Assembly: GCF_001941625.1 (NCBI RefSeq)
Contig: NZ_CP016076.1
Span: forward strand, 1,426,001 to 1,490,000
Reading direction: 5' to 3'
Source of the DNA: Actinoalloteichus fjordicus
Lineage (GTDB): Bacteria > Actinomycetota > Actinomycetes > Mycobacteriales > Pseudonocardiaceae
Length of the DNA stretch: 64,000 bases
Below, one piece after another: positions 8,879-17,414 of the stretch (positions are counted from its first letter, which is position 1; each line of letters starts with the position of its first letter). The translations under genes were made by a program, and so were the position numbers. A model generated the notes under the pieces. That model was not told the DNA's origin and did no database searches. It saw only the letters and a list, made by a program, of their open reading frames with translations.

Positions 8879-9685
8879 GTGTCCGCAGCGACGGGTAGCG
8901 ATGCGATGACCCCACAGCGGCAGGCCGCTGGGGCTCCGGAGCGGCAGGCCGCTGGGGCTCCACAGCGGCGAGCCGCTGCAACGCCGGAGCGGCGAGCCGC
9001 TGGAACGCCGGAGCGGCGAGCCGCTGGAACTCCACAGCGGCAGGCAGCAGGCGGGACGCCGATCGTCTCGGCGGACGACCTGATCGACGATCCCGTCGAC
9101 GGTGTGTCCGGGGCCTTCGGCGCCGCGATCACCAGGCGAATACTGGAGCATCGCGGTTCGACGACGGCACTTCTGACGGAGCTTTCGGGCGCGACCATCT
9201 CGCTACGGCTGCTGGAGCAGCGGATCGTCGATCGGTTGCTGGTGCCCGCCGACGTCGCCTCGGTGCTGCGTGCCACCGCCGAACGGGCCGAGGTGATCCT
9301 GCGCCGCTCCGCCCTGTTCGACGTGGGGGAGCGGTTGCTCTCGCTGAACTGCACCGTCGCGCCGGTCGGTCTGCCGGAGGACGTGGCGACGGCGCTGACC
9401 AGTGCGCAGACTCCGATCGGGATCGGGCTTGACGGTCTGGGCCTCGCCCAACGACGCGAGTTCAGGGCGCGTGGTCGCACGCGCTGGCCCGGCCGGGCCA
9501 CAGGACGCTGTGCCTTCCGTGAGTACCTGATCCTGCTGGACGACCAGCCCGTGTTGTTCGTGCACGAGGCTTTCAACCCGGCGCTGTTCCCGGTCGACGA
9601 GGTGCCGGTGGGCCCGACGCCCGCCTTTCTGCAGTCCGGGCCCGCAGGCCTGGTGCTCGGCCCGGCGGATGGTCGATCGGCATGA
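8879..9685 (+). CDS. Chorismate-lyase-like (UbiC/DUF98-type) protein with repetitive N-terminus
   Basis: This is a 268-residue protein started by GTG after an AGCAGGGA site. Residues 12-59 are six copies of an eight-residue unit (TPQRQAAG and variants). The folded part, roughly 75-255, resembles the chorismate lyase/UTRA fold: RSALFDVGERLL, an LPEDVATAL segment, the PIGIGL turn and REYLILLDDQPVLFVHEAFNP. Such enzymes release 4- or 3-hydroxybenzoate from chorismate and supply aromatic starters (XanB2 and related systems). That would suit the neighbouring ligase and ACPs. The family call rests on motif order alone and is moderate. The stop overlaps the NRPS start (ATGA). Confidence 0.55.
   Translation: MSAATGSDAMTPQRQAAGAPERQAAGAPQRRAAATPERRAAGTPERRAAGTPQRQAAGGTPIVSADDLIDDPVDGVSGAFGAAITRRILEHRGSTTALLTELSGATISLRLLEQRIVDRLLVPADVASVLRATAERAEVILRRSALFDVGERLLSLNCTVAPVGLPEDVATALTSAQTPIGIGLDGLGLAQRREFRARGRTRWPGRATGRCAFREYLILLDDQPVLFVHEAFNPALFPVDEVPVGPTPAFLQSGPAGLVLGPADGRSA
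8912..9055 (+). repeat. 24-bp coding tandem repeat, six units
   Basis: There are six head-to-tail units of exactly 24 bp inside the chorismate-lyase-like gene. Each carries the near-palindrome AGCGGCrrGCCGCT; the last copy is degraded. The same core recurs, in another reading frame, inside the next gene at 10111-10170. Confidence 0.9.
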
Positions 9686-12600
9686 CTGACGCGATCGACC
9701 CGCCCCAGTCCGTCGGTGCGACATCGCGGGCCGCACCACCCGCCGACGCGGCGCATCCTGCCTCGGCTCTCGGCTGCCTGACCAGACAGGACGGTTCGTC
9801 ACTCGATGCATCGGCGGCCGAAGCAGGAACGCCTGCCGAGCAGGCGCTTCCCCTCACCGTCGCCCAGAACGAGATCTGGCTGGCACAGCGACTGAATCCC
9901 GCCGATCCGGCCTACAACACCGGCGGATGTCTGGAGATCCCCGGTCGGCTGCGTCTCGCGGAGTTCGTGACGGCGCTGCGGACGGCGGTGCGTGAGACGG
10001 AGTGCCTGCGGGTCCGTTTCACCGAGCAGGACGGCGAGATCCGACAGATGGTCGGCGACGCGGACGAGCTCGACCGCGTCGTGCGGGAGTGGCTGGTGAT
10101 CAGGGACGTCAGCGGCGAGCCGCTACGTGGTCCCAGCGGCGAGCCGCGATACGGCTCCAGCGGCGAGCCCGATCCGGCGGCCACGGCGGTGCGGTGGATG
10201 CACGAGGACCTGGCGGTGCCGCGTGATCCGCTGCGCGACCGGCTGTTCGGGTTCGCGGTGTTCATCCTGTCCGCCGATCGGGTGCTCTGGTACCAGAACG
10301 TGCATCACCTGCTGCTCGACGGCTACAGCAGCGCCCTGCTGCTGCGGCGGGTCGCCTCGGTGTACTCGGCCTTGGTCGCGGGCACGCCGCTGCCCGCGAC
10401 GCCGTTCGGACCGCTGGCCGCCCTGCTCGCCGAGGAGACCGCCTACCGAGGCTCCGCTGCGGCGGGGCGCGATCACGAGTTCTGGACGGATCGGCTTGCC
10501 AAGGCCGCCGAGACGGGCGGCGAGGCCGTCGTCTTCGGCGCCGCGCGGCGCGGACGCGGCGCGGAGGGGGTCGCTCCCGGTGCTTCCGCGGTGGTGCCGC
10601 ATCGCGCGACGGGTCCGCGCTCGTCGGACGGGGCGACGCCGGAGCGCATCCTGCCCTCGGCGGTCGTCGTCGAAGCCGGTGCGGGGGAGGCCGCCGTCAT
10701 CCCCCTTCAGCCTGCGCCGCAGGTGCCCGGGACATCCCGGGGATCGGTCTCCCTGCCAGGGTCGACCCTGCCCGGATCGAACCCGATCACCGACTTCCCG
10801 CTGTTCGCACCCGTCGTCCCGTTCACCGTGCCTGCCGACACCGTGCCCGTCGTGCCGACCTCGACGGCGTCGGTCTCCACGGCGTCGGTCCCGGTCGACG
10901 CCGAGGAGACCGATCGGAGCGAACGGGCACCGTCCGACTCGTGCTCGTCGGCCCAGCACCGCACCTCGGTCCTTGCCGGACCTCCGCCCATCACCCCGCC
11001 CGCCCTCCCGGCGGCGTCGGCAGCCTGCTCCGCGCTGCCGGATTCCGCGTCACGGAGCCGATGGCGGCTGCGGTGGTCTCCCGAGGACACCGCCCGGTTG
11101 TCGGCGGCGGCGCGTCGATCCGGCACCGGGTGGAGCGTGTTCCTGCTCTCCGCACTCGCGGGCTTCCTGACGCCGCCGAACGGTCCGCAGGAGGTGACGC
11201 TCGGCCTGGCCGTCAAGGGCCGTACCGGCGGTCTGGCCCTGAGCGTGCCGGGCATGACGGCCGACATCCTGCCGCTGCGGATTCCGATGCCGCCGTGGCA
11301 GACCCCCGCCGAACTCATCCGCCAGGTGGCCGCCGAGGCCAGGGACGTGGTGCTGCATCAGCGGCTTCCGCAACGCGAGCTGCGGGCGATGCGTGATTCC
11401 GCCGACCATCGACCGCTCTACGGCGTGACGGTGAACATCAACCGGGTCGGCAGGCCGCTCCGTTTCGCCGGTGAAGTCGCGAGCCTGCATCAGTTCGAGT
11501 CCGGCGGGCGCCAGGCAGGCCTGAGCATCGACGTCCACGACGGCCCCGACGGCGGCATCGACATCGATCTTCTCGGCGACCCCGGCCACGGTGCCGAACC
11601 GGACCTCGCCGCGCTGGGCCGTCGGCTGGCGGACTACCTGGCCGAGTTCGTCGCTCTCGACGCCGCCCGGCCGATCGCGGCGATTCCTCGGGTCCGGGAC
11701 GATGAGCGAACGACGCTGCTGCGCTGGGGCGCGGGCAGCCCGCCTCCGCCGGAGCGAACCCTTGCCGCGCTGTTCGCCGAGCAGACCGCCGCCACGCCCG
11801 CCGCGCCCGCCGTCGTCTTCGAGAATCGGGAATGGAGCTACACCGAGCTGAGCGCGCGAGTCAACCGACTCGCCAGGCTGCTGGTGTCCCGAGGCGTCGG
11901 ACCGGAACGAGTCGTGGCTGTCGCGCTGCCTCGCACGCCCGACTCGGTGGTCGCGACGCTCGCGGTGATCGTGGCGGGCGGTGCCTTCCTGCCGATCGAC
12001 GGCGAGCTGCCCCCCGATCGAATCCGCACCATGTTGTCCGATGCGAGGCCGATGCTGCTGATCACCGATCAGGCGGGCGCCACCGCTCGGCGCGACGACG
12101 TGGACCGAAGCTGGACGCTGCTCGATCAGGACTCGGCCGAAGTGCGGTCCGAGCTTGCGGCGCTGACCGCCGAGCCGCTGGAGGACGCCGACCGCCTCGC
12201 GCCGTCGGCCCCGGCCGATGCCGCCTATCTGATCTACACCTCGGGCTCGACCGGCGTCCCCAAGGGCGTCGTCGTCGAGCATCGAGGCCTCGCCGCGCTC
12301 GCCGCCACCCGGCGCATCGGCTGGACGGTGGAGCCGGGGGATCGGGTCCTGCGGTTCGCCTCGCCGGGATTCGACGCCGCCGTCTGGGAGCTGCTCCAGG
12401 CGATCACCAACGGCGCCGCACTGGTCTGCGCGCCCGCGCACCGGCTGCGGCCGGGACCGGAACTGACCCGGCTCCTCGCCGAGCAGCGCGTCACCCACGT
12501 GGTGCTGTCGCCGTCGACGGTGGCGGCGCTGCCTCCCGACGGCCTCGCCGACGTCCGGACGCTGGTGGTCGGCGGTGAGGCGTGTCCGCCGGACCTGGTA

Positions 12601-13884
12601 CGGCAGTGGGCAGGCACTCGCGTGCTGATCAACGCCTACGGCCCGACCGAGGTCACGGTGTGCGCGACGATGAGCGATCCGCTGGCCGAGACGGACCGGC
12701 CTGCGGTGGGCCGCCCCGTGCCGGGAATGCGAGTGCTGGTCCTGGACGCCTCGCTGCGGCTGGTGCCGCCGGGAACGGTGGGCGAGGTGTATCTCGCTGG
12801 CCCCGGCGTGGCCAGGGGCTATCTGAACCAGCCCTCGTTGACGTCGCTGCGCTTCCTGCCCGATCCGTTCGGCCCGGTCGGCGCCCGGATGTACCGGACC
12901 GGTGACCTGGCCTGTTGGGATGCCGACGGCAGGCTGCACGTGACGGGGCGGACGGACTCGCAGGTCAAGATCCGGGGCGTCCGCATCGAACTCGGTGAGA
13001 TCGAGTCGGTGCTCGTCGACCATCCCGAGGTCGCCTCGGCCGCCGTCGTCGTCCGCGAGGACCATCCCGGCGATCCCCGGCTGCACGCCTACCTGCGGCC
13101 GGTGGCGGGGGCGTCGCCCACCTCGGACGCCGTGCGCGAACACTGTGCCAGGACGCTGCCCCGACATCTGGTGCCCTGGCGCTGCGAATTCCTCGTTGAC
13201 CTGCCGCGCACCACCTCGGGGAAGGTCGATCGACGTGCACTGGCCGCCAGGAGCCTGCCCGCCGAGCCGGTCTCGACGCGATTCGTCCCGCCACGCGGCG
13301 GGCTGGAGAAGCGGGTCGCCTCGGTGTGGCGGGAGGTGCTCGGCCGCTCGATGATCGGCTCGCAGGACAACTTCTTCGACCTCGGCGGGCACTCGCTGTC
13401 GATGACCCGACTGCACACGGCCCTCGTCGACCTCGTAGGCCGTGACATCCCGCTCGCCGATCTGTACGCGCATCCGACGGTGGCCGAGCAGGCCCGACTC
13501 CTTGCCGACGGGGCGGAGTCCGCCCCGGGGCACTCGACCCCGAGGCAAGCGGCGCCGTGGGACGGGCGAGGGCGGCCCACGAGCCCGGCAGGCCCGGCGG
13601 CCCGGGCAGGCGCGGAGTCGGCGCCCGGTCCGGAGCCGGGGCCGGGGGCGGGTTTCGCGGGCTTCATGGCGGTCTGCCCGGAGTCGGAGCCGGTTGCAGA
13701 CGGCGCGGAGCCTGCTGCGGCCGCGGAGTGCGAGGTGGCGGCTGGCCAGGAGTCTGATGTGGCGGCCCGCCCGGAATCCGATGTGGCGGCCCGCCCGGAA
13801 TCCGATGTGGCGGCCCGCCGCCGTCACACCATCGCCGCGAGGAACTCGGTCAGGACACGAAGAGGAGCACCGCACGATGGCTGA
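9682..13884 (+). CDS. Nonribosomal peptide synthetase, C-A-PCP
   Basis: This is a 1400-residue single module. The condensation domain starts near residue 55 (LTVAQNEIWLAQR) and has an intact HHLLLDG at 208-214. A Pro/Ser/Thr-rich insert of about 175 residues (285-460) separates the two lobes of the C domain. The adenylation domain spans about 697-1190, with IYTSGSTG at 851-858, YGPTE, and the lysine motif TTSGKVDRRAL (Lys1181). Aligning by hand to GrsA gives the pocket code D-A-W-V-V-G-A-V-C-K, which suggests a bulky hydrophobic or aromatic amino acid; treat this as a guess. The carrier serine is Ser1238 in LGGHSL. A low-complexity tail with DVAARPES repeats follows. There is no thioesterase domain. 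It overlaps its neighbours on both sides. Confidence 0.95.
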   Translation: MTDAIDPPQSVGATSRAAPPADAAHPASALGCLTRQDGSSLDASAAEAGTPAEQALPLTVAQNEIWLAQRLNPADPAYNTGGCLEIPGRLRLAEFVTALRTAVRETECLRVRFTEQDGEIRQMVGDADELDRVVREWLVIRDVSGEPLRGPSGEPRYGSSGEPDPAATAVRWMHEDLAVPRDPLRDRLFGFAVFILSADRVLWYQNVHHLLLDGYSSALLLRRVASVYSALVAGTPLPATPFGPLAALLAEETAYRGSAAAGRDHEFWTDRLAKAAETGGEAVVFGAARRGRGAEGVAPGASAVVPHRATGPRSSDGATPERILPSAVVVEAGAGEAAVIPLQPAPQVPGTSRGSVSLPGSTLPGSNPITDFPLFAPVVPFTVPADTVPVVPTSTASVSTASVPVDAEETDRSERAPSDSCSSAQHRTSVLAGPPPITPPALPAASAACSALPDSASRSRWRLRWSPEDTARLSAAARRSGTGWSVFLLSALAGFLTPPNGPQEVTLGLAVKGRTGGLALSVPGMTADILPLRIPMPPWQTPAELIRQVAAEARDVVLHQRLPQRELRAMRDSADHRPLYGVTVNINRVGRPLRFAGEVASLHQFESGGRQAGLSIDVHDGPDGGIDIDLLGDPGHGAEPDLAALGRRLADYLAEFVALDAARPIAAIPRVRDDERTTLLRWGAGSPPPPERTLAALFAEQTAATPAAPAVVFENREWSYTELSARVNRLARLLVSRGVGPERVVAVALPRTPDSVVATLAVIVAGGAFLPIDGELPPDRIRTMLSDARPMLLITDQAGATARRDDVDRSWTLLDQDSAEVRSELAALTAEPLEDADRLAPSAPADAAYLIYTSGSTGVPKGVVVEHRGLAALAATRRIGWTVEPGDRVLRFASPGFDAAVWELLQAITNGAALVCAPAHRLRPGPELTRLLAEQRVTHVVLSPSTVAALPPDGLADVRTLVVGGEACPPDLVRQWAGTRVLINAYGPTEVTVCATMSDPLAETDRPAVGRPVPGMRVLVLDASLRLVPPGTVGEVYLAGPGVARGYLNQPSLTSLRFLPDPFGPVGARMYRTGDLACWDADGRLHVTGRTDSQVKIRGVRIELGEIESVLVDHPEVASAAVVVREDHPGDPRLHAYLRPVAGASPTSDAVREHCARTLPRHLVPWRCEFLVDLPRTTSGKVDRRALAARSLPAEPVSTRFVPPRGGLEKRVASVWREVLGRSMIGSQDNFFDLGGHSLSMTRLHTALVDLVGRDIPLADLYAHPTVAEQARLLADGAESAPGHSTPRQAAPWDGRGRPTSPAGPAARAGAESAPGPEPGPGAGFAGFMAVCPESEPVADGAEPAAAAECEVAAGQESDVAARPESDVAARPESDVAARRRHTIAARNSVRTRRGAPHDG
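10111..10170 (+). repeat. 24-bp repeat in the NRPS condensation domain
   Basis: About two and a half units with a 24-bp period are read as SGEP-containing repeats. The core AGCGGCGAGCC is the one seen at 8912-9055, but it is translated in a different frame. Confidence 0.8.
13732..13820 (+). repeat. 24-bp repeat in the NRPS C-terminal tail
   Basis: About 3.7 units with a 24-bp period encode repeats of DVAARPES. The first unit is diverged and the next two are identical. Confidence 0.85.
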
Positions 13885-16800
13885 TGGTTTCGCAGGCGCT
13901 CGCGAATGGGACGTCGCGATCATCGGGATGGCGGGCCGGTTCCCCGGCGCGCAGGACCTGGACGAGTTCTGGGCGAATCTCGTCGCGGGCCGCGAGGCCG
14001 TGCGCCCGATCAGCGACGAGGAGTTCCTCGCCGCCGGGGGCGATCCGGCGCTGCTGACCGACGACACCCATGTCCGGGTCGCGCTGTCCATGCCGGACGC
14101 CGATCGCTTCGACGCCGAGTTCTTCGGCTTCCTGCCCACCGACGCGGCGATGCTCGATCCGCAGCAGCGCGTCTTCCTGGAGACCTGCCAGCACGCCTTG
14201 GAGGACGCAGGCCACGACCCGGACCGCCCGGCAGGCCCGATCGGCGTCTACGCCGGCTCCAGCCAGAACGAGTACTACCTGTCGCATGTCTACCCGCGTT
14301 ACGGCGGCGAGTTCTCGATGACCAGCATGGTGGCCAAGGTCGCCAACCTGCCCGACACGCTGGCGAACCGCGTCTCCTACGCGCTGAACCTGACCGGGCC
14401 CGCCTTCGCCGTGCAGACGGCGTGCTCCACCTCGCTCGTCGCCGTCCACCTCGCCTGCCAGGACCTGCTGAACCTTCAGTGCGACACGGCGCTGGCGGGC
14501 GGCGTCACCGTGATCCCCGACAAGCTGGGCTATCGGTACGTCGAGCAGGGCGCCTACTCGCCGGACGGCCGATGCAGACCGTTCGACCGGGATGCCGCGG
14601 GCTTCATCGGCGGCGACGGCGTCGGCGTCGTGGTGCTGCGGCGCCTGACCGACGCGCTCGCCGACGGCGACCACATCCGCGCCGTGATCAAGGGCACCGC
14701 GATCAACAACGATGGTTCCGGCAAGGCGAGCTTCACCGCGCCGAGTCGGGCGGGCCAGACCGCCGCGATCCTGGCCGCGCAGGCGAACGCCGAGATCGAC
14801 GCCGCCGACATCGGCTATGTGGAGGCGCACGGCACCGGCACGTTCGTCGGCGACCCCATCGAGGTCGCCGCGCTGAGCGAGGCCTTCCGACGGGGCACCG
14901 ATCGCCGAGGCTTCTGTGCGCTGGGCTCGGTGAAGGCCAACGTCGGTCACCTGGACGCCGCCGCCGGAGTCACCGGGCTGATCAAGACGGTGCTCACGCT
15001 GGAGCACGGCCTGATCCCGCCGCATCCGAACTTCACCCAGCCCAACCCGACGATCGACTTCGAGAGCAGTCCCTTCCACGTCAACACCGAGCCGATCGAC
15101 TGGCCGGGCACCGGGCCGCGCCGGGCGGCCGTCAGCTCCTTCGGCGTCGGCGGCACGAACGCGCATGTCATCCTGGAACAAGCCCCGCCGAGCAGCACGG
15201 GCGAGGCGGCTCCGGAATGGACGGTGCTACCCCTGTCGGCCCGGACCCGAGGCGATCTGGAGCGGATGAGCGCCGACCTCGCGGACCATCTGGCCGCCCG
15301 GCCCGGACTCGACGTCCACGACGTCGGGCACACCCTGCGCGTCGGCAGGCGTGCCCTGCCCTACCGGCGGACGGTGGTGTGTCACGACCGGGACAGCGCG
15401 GTCCATCGCCTCCGACTGCCCCTCGCACCGCAGCTCGCCCCGGCAGGCGCCCGCCCCGTCGTCCTGCTCTTCGGCGGCGGCGGCGCCCAGTACGACGGGA
15501 TGGGACGAGAGCTCTACGAGACGCAGCCGGTCTTCCGCGCCGAGTTGGACCGCTGTGCGGAGATCCTGCGGCCGGTGCTCGACCGGGATCTCCGCGCCGT
15601 ACTCCACCGAGGCGAGCGGGGCCTCGTGCCCGGCGTGCTGGCCGGGCTGCTGAGCACCCAGTACGCGGTCGCGCGGCTGCTCATGGCCGCCGGCATCACC
15701 CCGACCGCCCTGCTCGGACACTCGCTCGGCGAGTACACCGCCGCGTGCCTGAGCGGGGTGATCTCGCTGGAGGACGTCCTGCCGCTGATGGTGGAGCGCG
15801 AACGACTGATCAGGCGGGCGGGCGGCGCCACCCTCAGCGTGTTCCTCGGCGAGGCGGAGCTGACGCCGTATCTCACCGAGCGACTGTCGTTGGCGGCGAT
15901 CAACGCGCCACAGGTCTGCTCGGTGTCCGGTCCCGCCGAGGACGTCGCCGATCTGCGCGCCAGGCTCGACCTGGCGGGCGTCGGGAATCGGCGGCTCGAC
16001 GTGGCGGGCGCCGCGCACTCCTGGCTGCTCGACGCGATCCTGCCCGACTACGAGGCGGCATTGGGCCGGGTGACGCTGGGCGCCCCGACCGTGCCGTACG
16101 TCTCCAACGTGACGGGCGAGTGGATCACCGAGGAGCAGGCGACCGACGTGGGCTACTGGCTCGGCCACCTGCGCGGCACGGTGCGCTTCGCCGACGGTCT
16201 GGCCACGTTGGCCGGGCAGGACGACCCGATCCTGATCGAGGTCGGCCCCGGCCGAGGGCTGGGCAGGCTGGCCACGGAGTGCCTCGGATCGGAGACGGTC
16301 GTCGTCCAGGCCGCGAAGAGCCGCGAGGAGGAGCGCCCGGACTCGGCCGTGCTGCTGGGCGCACTCGGACGACTGTGGACCGAGGGAGTGGCGGTCGACT
16401 GGGCGGGCGTGCTGCCGCCTGGCAGGCGAGTCCCCCTCACCCGCTACCCGTTCGCACGGCGACGACACTGGCTGGACCGGGTCGTCCGTCACGCGACGGG
16501 CGAGGCCCTGACCGGCGATTCGGTGGATGCGCCCCTCGCGGCACCGGATCGCCGGGACGGGTCGAACGGCACCGGCGCCTCCGCCGCCGTGGATCGAGCG
16601 GAGCGCCGGACGACGGTGAACGGCTCGGCGAAGGACGGGAACGGCCGGGACCTCGGCGATCTACGGCCGACCTCCGATCCTCGGGACGGCGGAGTGGCTG
16701 GGAACGACTCGGGAATGCCGTGCGCGCTCGGCCGCAGCAGTCTCCAGCCGCGTCCGATGCTGACCACGCCGTTCCGCGAGCCCGCCACCGAGCTGGAACG

Positions 16801-17029
16801 AGCGGTGGCCGAATGCTGGCGAACGGTGCTCGGCATCGACCAGATCGGCGTCGACGACGGCTTCTTCGAGCTCGGCGGCGACTCGCTGCTGGTGCTGCGG
16901 ATGGCGTCTTCGGTCCGCGACCGGCTCGGGGTGCGGTTGGTGGTGCGCATGGTGTTCGACCTGCCGACGGTCGCCGGGGTGATCGCGGCCATCGCGGCGG
17001 CCGAGCAGCCGTTGCCGAGCCGAGACTGA
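13877..17029 (+). CDS. Modular type I polyketide synthase, KS-AT-ACP
   Basis: This is a 1050-residue module. The start is the ATG at 13877, after a GAGGAG site and eight bases inside the NRPS end. The ketosynthase has its nucleophile Cys183 in TACSTS, then EAHGTGT and NVGHLDAAAG. The acyltransferase has Ser616 in GHSLGE. The specificity loop reads GAAHS where malonyl enzymes have HAFHS and methylmalonyl enzymes YASHS, so extender choice is uncertain (malonyl favoured). There are no reductive domains between AT and ACP, only a low-complexity linker. The ACP serine is Ser1003 in LGGDSL. There is no thioesterase or reductase at the end. It should add one unreduced ketide to the NRPS-bound intermediate; how the product leaves is not encoded here. 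Confidence 0.95.
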   Translation: MADGFAGAREWDVAIIGMAGRFPGAQDLDEFWANLVAGREAVRPISDEEFLAAGGDPALLTDDTHVRVALSMPDADRFDAEFFGFLPTDAAMLDPQQRVFLETCQHALEDAGHDPDRPAGPIGVYAGSSQNEYYLSHVYPRYGGEFSMTSMVAKVANLPDTLANRVSYALNLTGPAFAVQTACSTSLVAVHLACQDLLNLQCDTALAGGVTVIPDKLGYRYVEQGAYSPDGRCRPFDRDAAGFIGGDGVGVVVLRRLTDALADGDHIRAVIKGTAINNDGSGKASFTAPSRAGQTAAILAAQANAEIDAADIGYVEAHGTGTFVGDPIEVAALSEAFRRGTDRRGFCALGSVKANVGHLDAAAGVTGLIKTVLTLEHGLIPPHPNFTQPNPTIDFESSPFHVNTEPIDWPGTGPRRAAVSSFGVGGTNAHVILEQAPPSSTGEAAPEWTVLPLSARTRGDLERMSADLADHLAARPGLDVHDVGHTLRVGRRALPYRRTVVCHDRDSAVHRLRLPLAPQLAPAGARPVVLLFGGGGAQYDGMGRELYETQPVFRAELDRCAEILRPVLDRDLRAVLHRGERGLVPGVLAGLLSTQYAVARLLMAAGITPTALLGHSLGEYTAACLSGVISLEDVLPLMVERERLIRRAGGATLSVFLGEAELTPYLTERLSLAAINAPQVCSVSGPAEDVADLRARLDLAGVGNRRLDVAGAAHSWLLDAILPDYEAALGRVTLGAPTVPYVSNVTGEWITEEQATDVGYWLGHLRGTVRFADGLATLAGQDDPILIEVGPGRGLGRLATECLGSETVVVQAAKSREEERPDSAVLLGALGRLWTEGVAVDWAGVLPPGRRVPLTRYPFARRRHWLDRVVRHATGEALTGDSVDAPLAAPDRRDGSNGTGASAAVDRAERRTTVNGSAKDGNGRDLGDLRPTSDPRDGGVAGNDSGMPCALGRSSLQPRPMLTTPFREPATELERAVAECWRTVLGIDQIGVDDGFFELGGDSLLVLRMASSVRDRLGVRLVVRMVFDLPTVAGVIAAIAAAEQPLPSRD

Positions 17030-17124
17030 GTGAGCCGATGTGTGCGCGGGCCGAGTACGGGCGGATCGAGTACGGAGCAGCTGCGTGCGAGGGCCGGGCC
17101 GAGAACGAATGAGGTGTTCAGACG

Positions 17125-17343
17125 ATGACCGACTTCTTCGCCGATCCGGCGTCGCGGGTCCGGGTGCTGGTGGACGACGAGGGCAGGCATGCGCTCTGGC
17201 CGGTCCGCGCGCCGACGCCGCCGGGCTGGCTGGTCAGCATGGCGGAGGGTACCCCGGCCGAGTGCCGCGATCATGTGATCGCGCACTGGCCGGGACCGGT
17301 GTTCGGCGTCGACGACCCGGCCGACACGGCCGGGCCGGTCTAG
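17125..17343 (+). CDS. MbtH-like protein
   Basis: This is a 72-residue protein of the MbtH family, small partners that bind and activate NRPS adenylation domains. The conserved tryptophans and their context are visible: HALWPV, PPGWLVSM, and AECRDHVIAHW. The N-terminus is slightly diverged from the usual NPF start (MTDFFADPASRVRV). It lies 95 bases after the PKS and is preceded by GAGGTG. Its presence in the cluster supports the view that the C-A-PCP protein needs a partner for amino acid activation. Confidence 0.9.
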   Translation: MTDFFADPASRVRVLVDDEGRHALWPVRAPTPPGWLVSMAEGTPAECRDHVIAHWPGPVFGVDDPADTAGPV

Positions 17344-17414
17344 GCCTTCCTGGACGAAGGCGCCCGTCCACCCCGCTGGAGAGGACGGGGCGGATCGGTG
17401 ACGCCTGCGCCCCG

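Noticed and set aside
8912-9055. CRISPR-like array
   Set aside because: The units are contiguous 24-bp repeats without spacers and are read in frame within a gene.
11050-14139. Very long open frame on the minus strand opposite the NRPS
   Set aside because: It has the Arg/Pro/Gly-rich composition of an antisense shadow and no domain, and lies wholly opposite a gene with clear C, A and PCP motifs.
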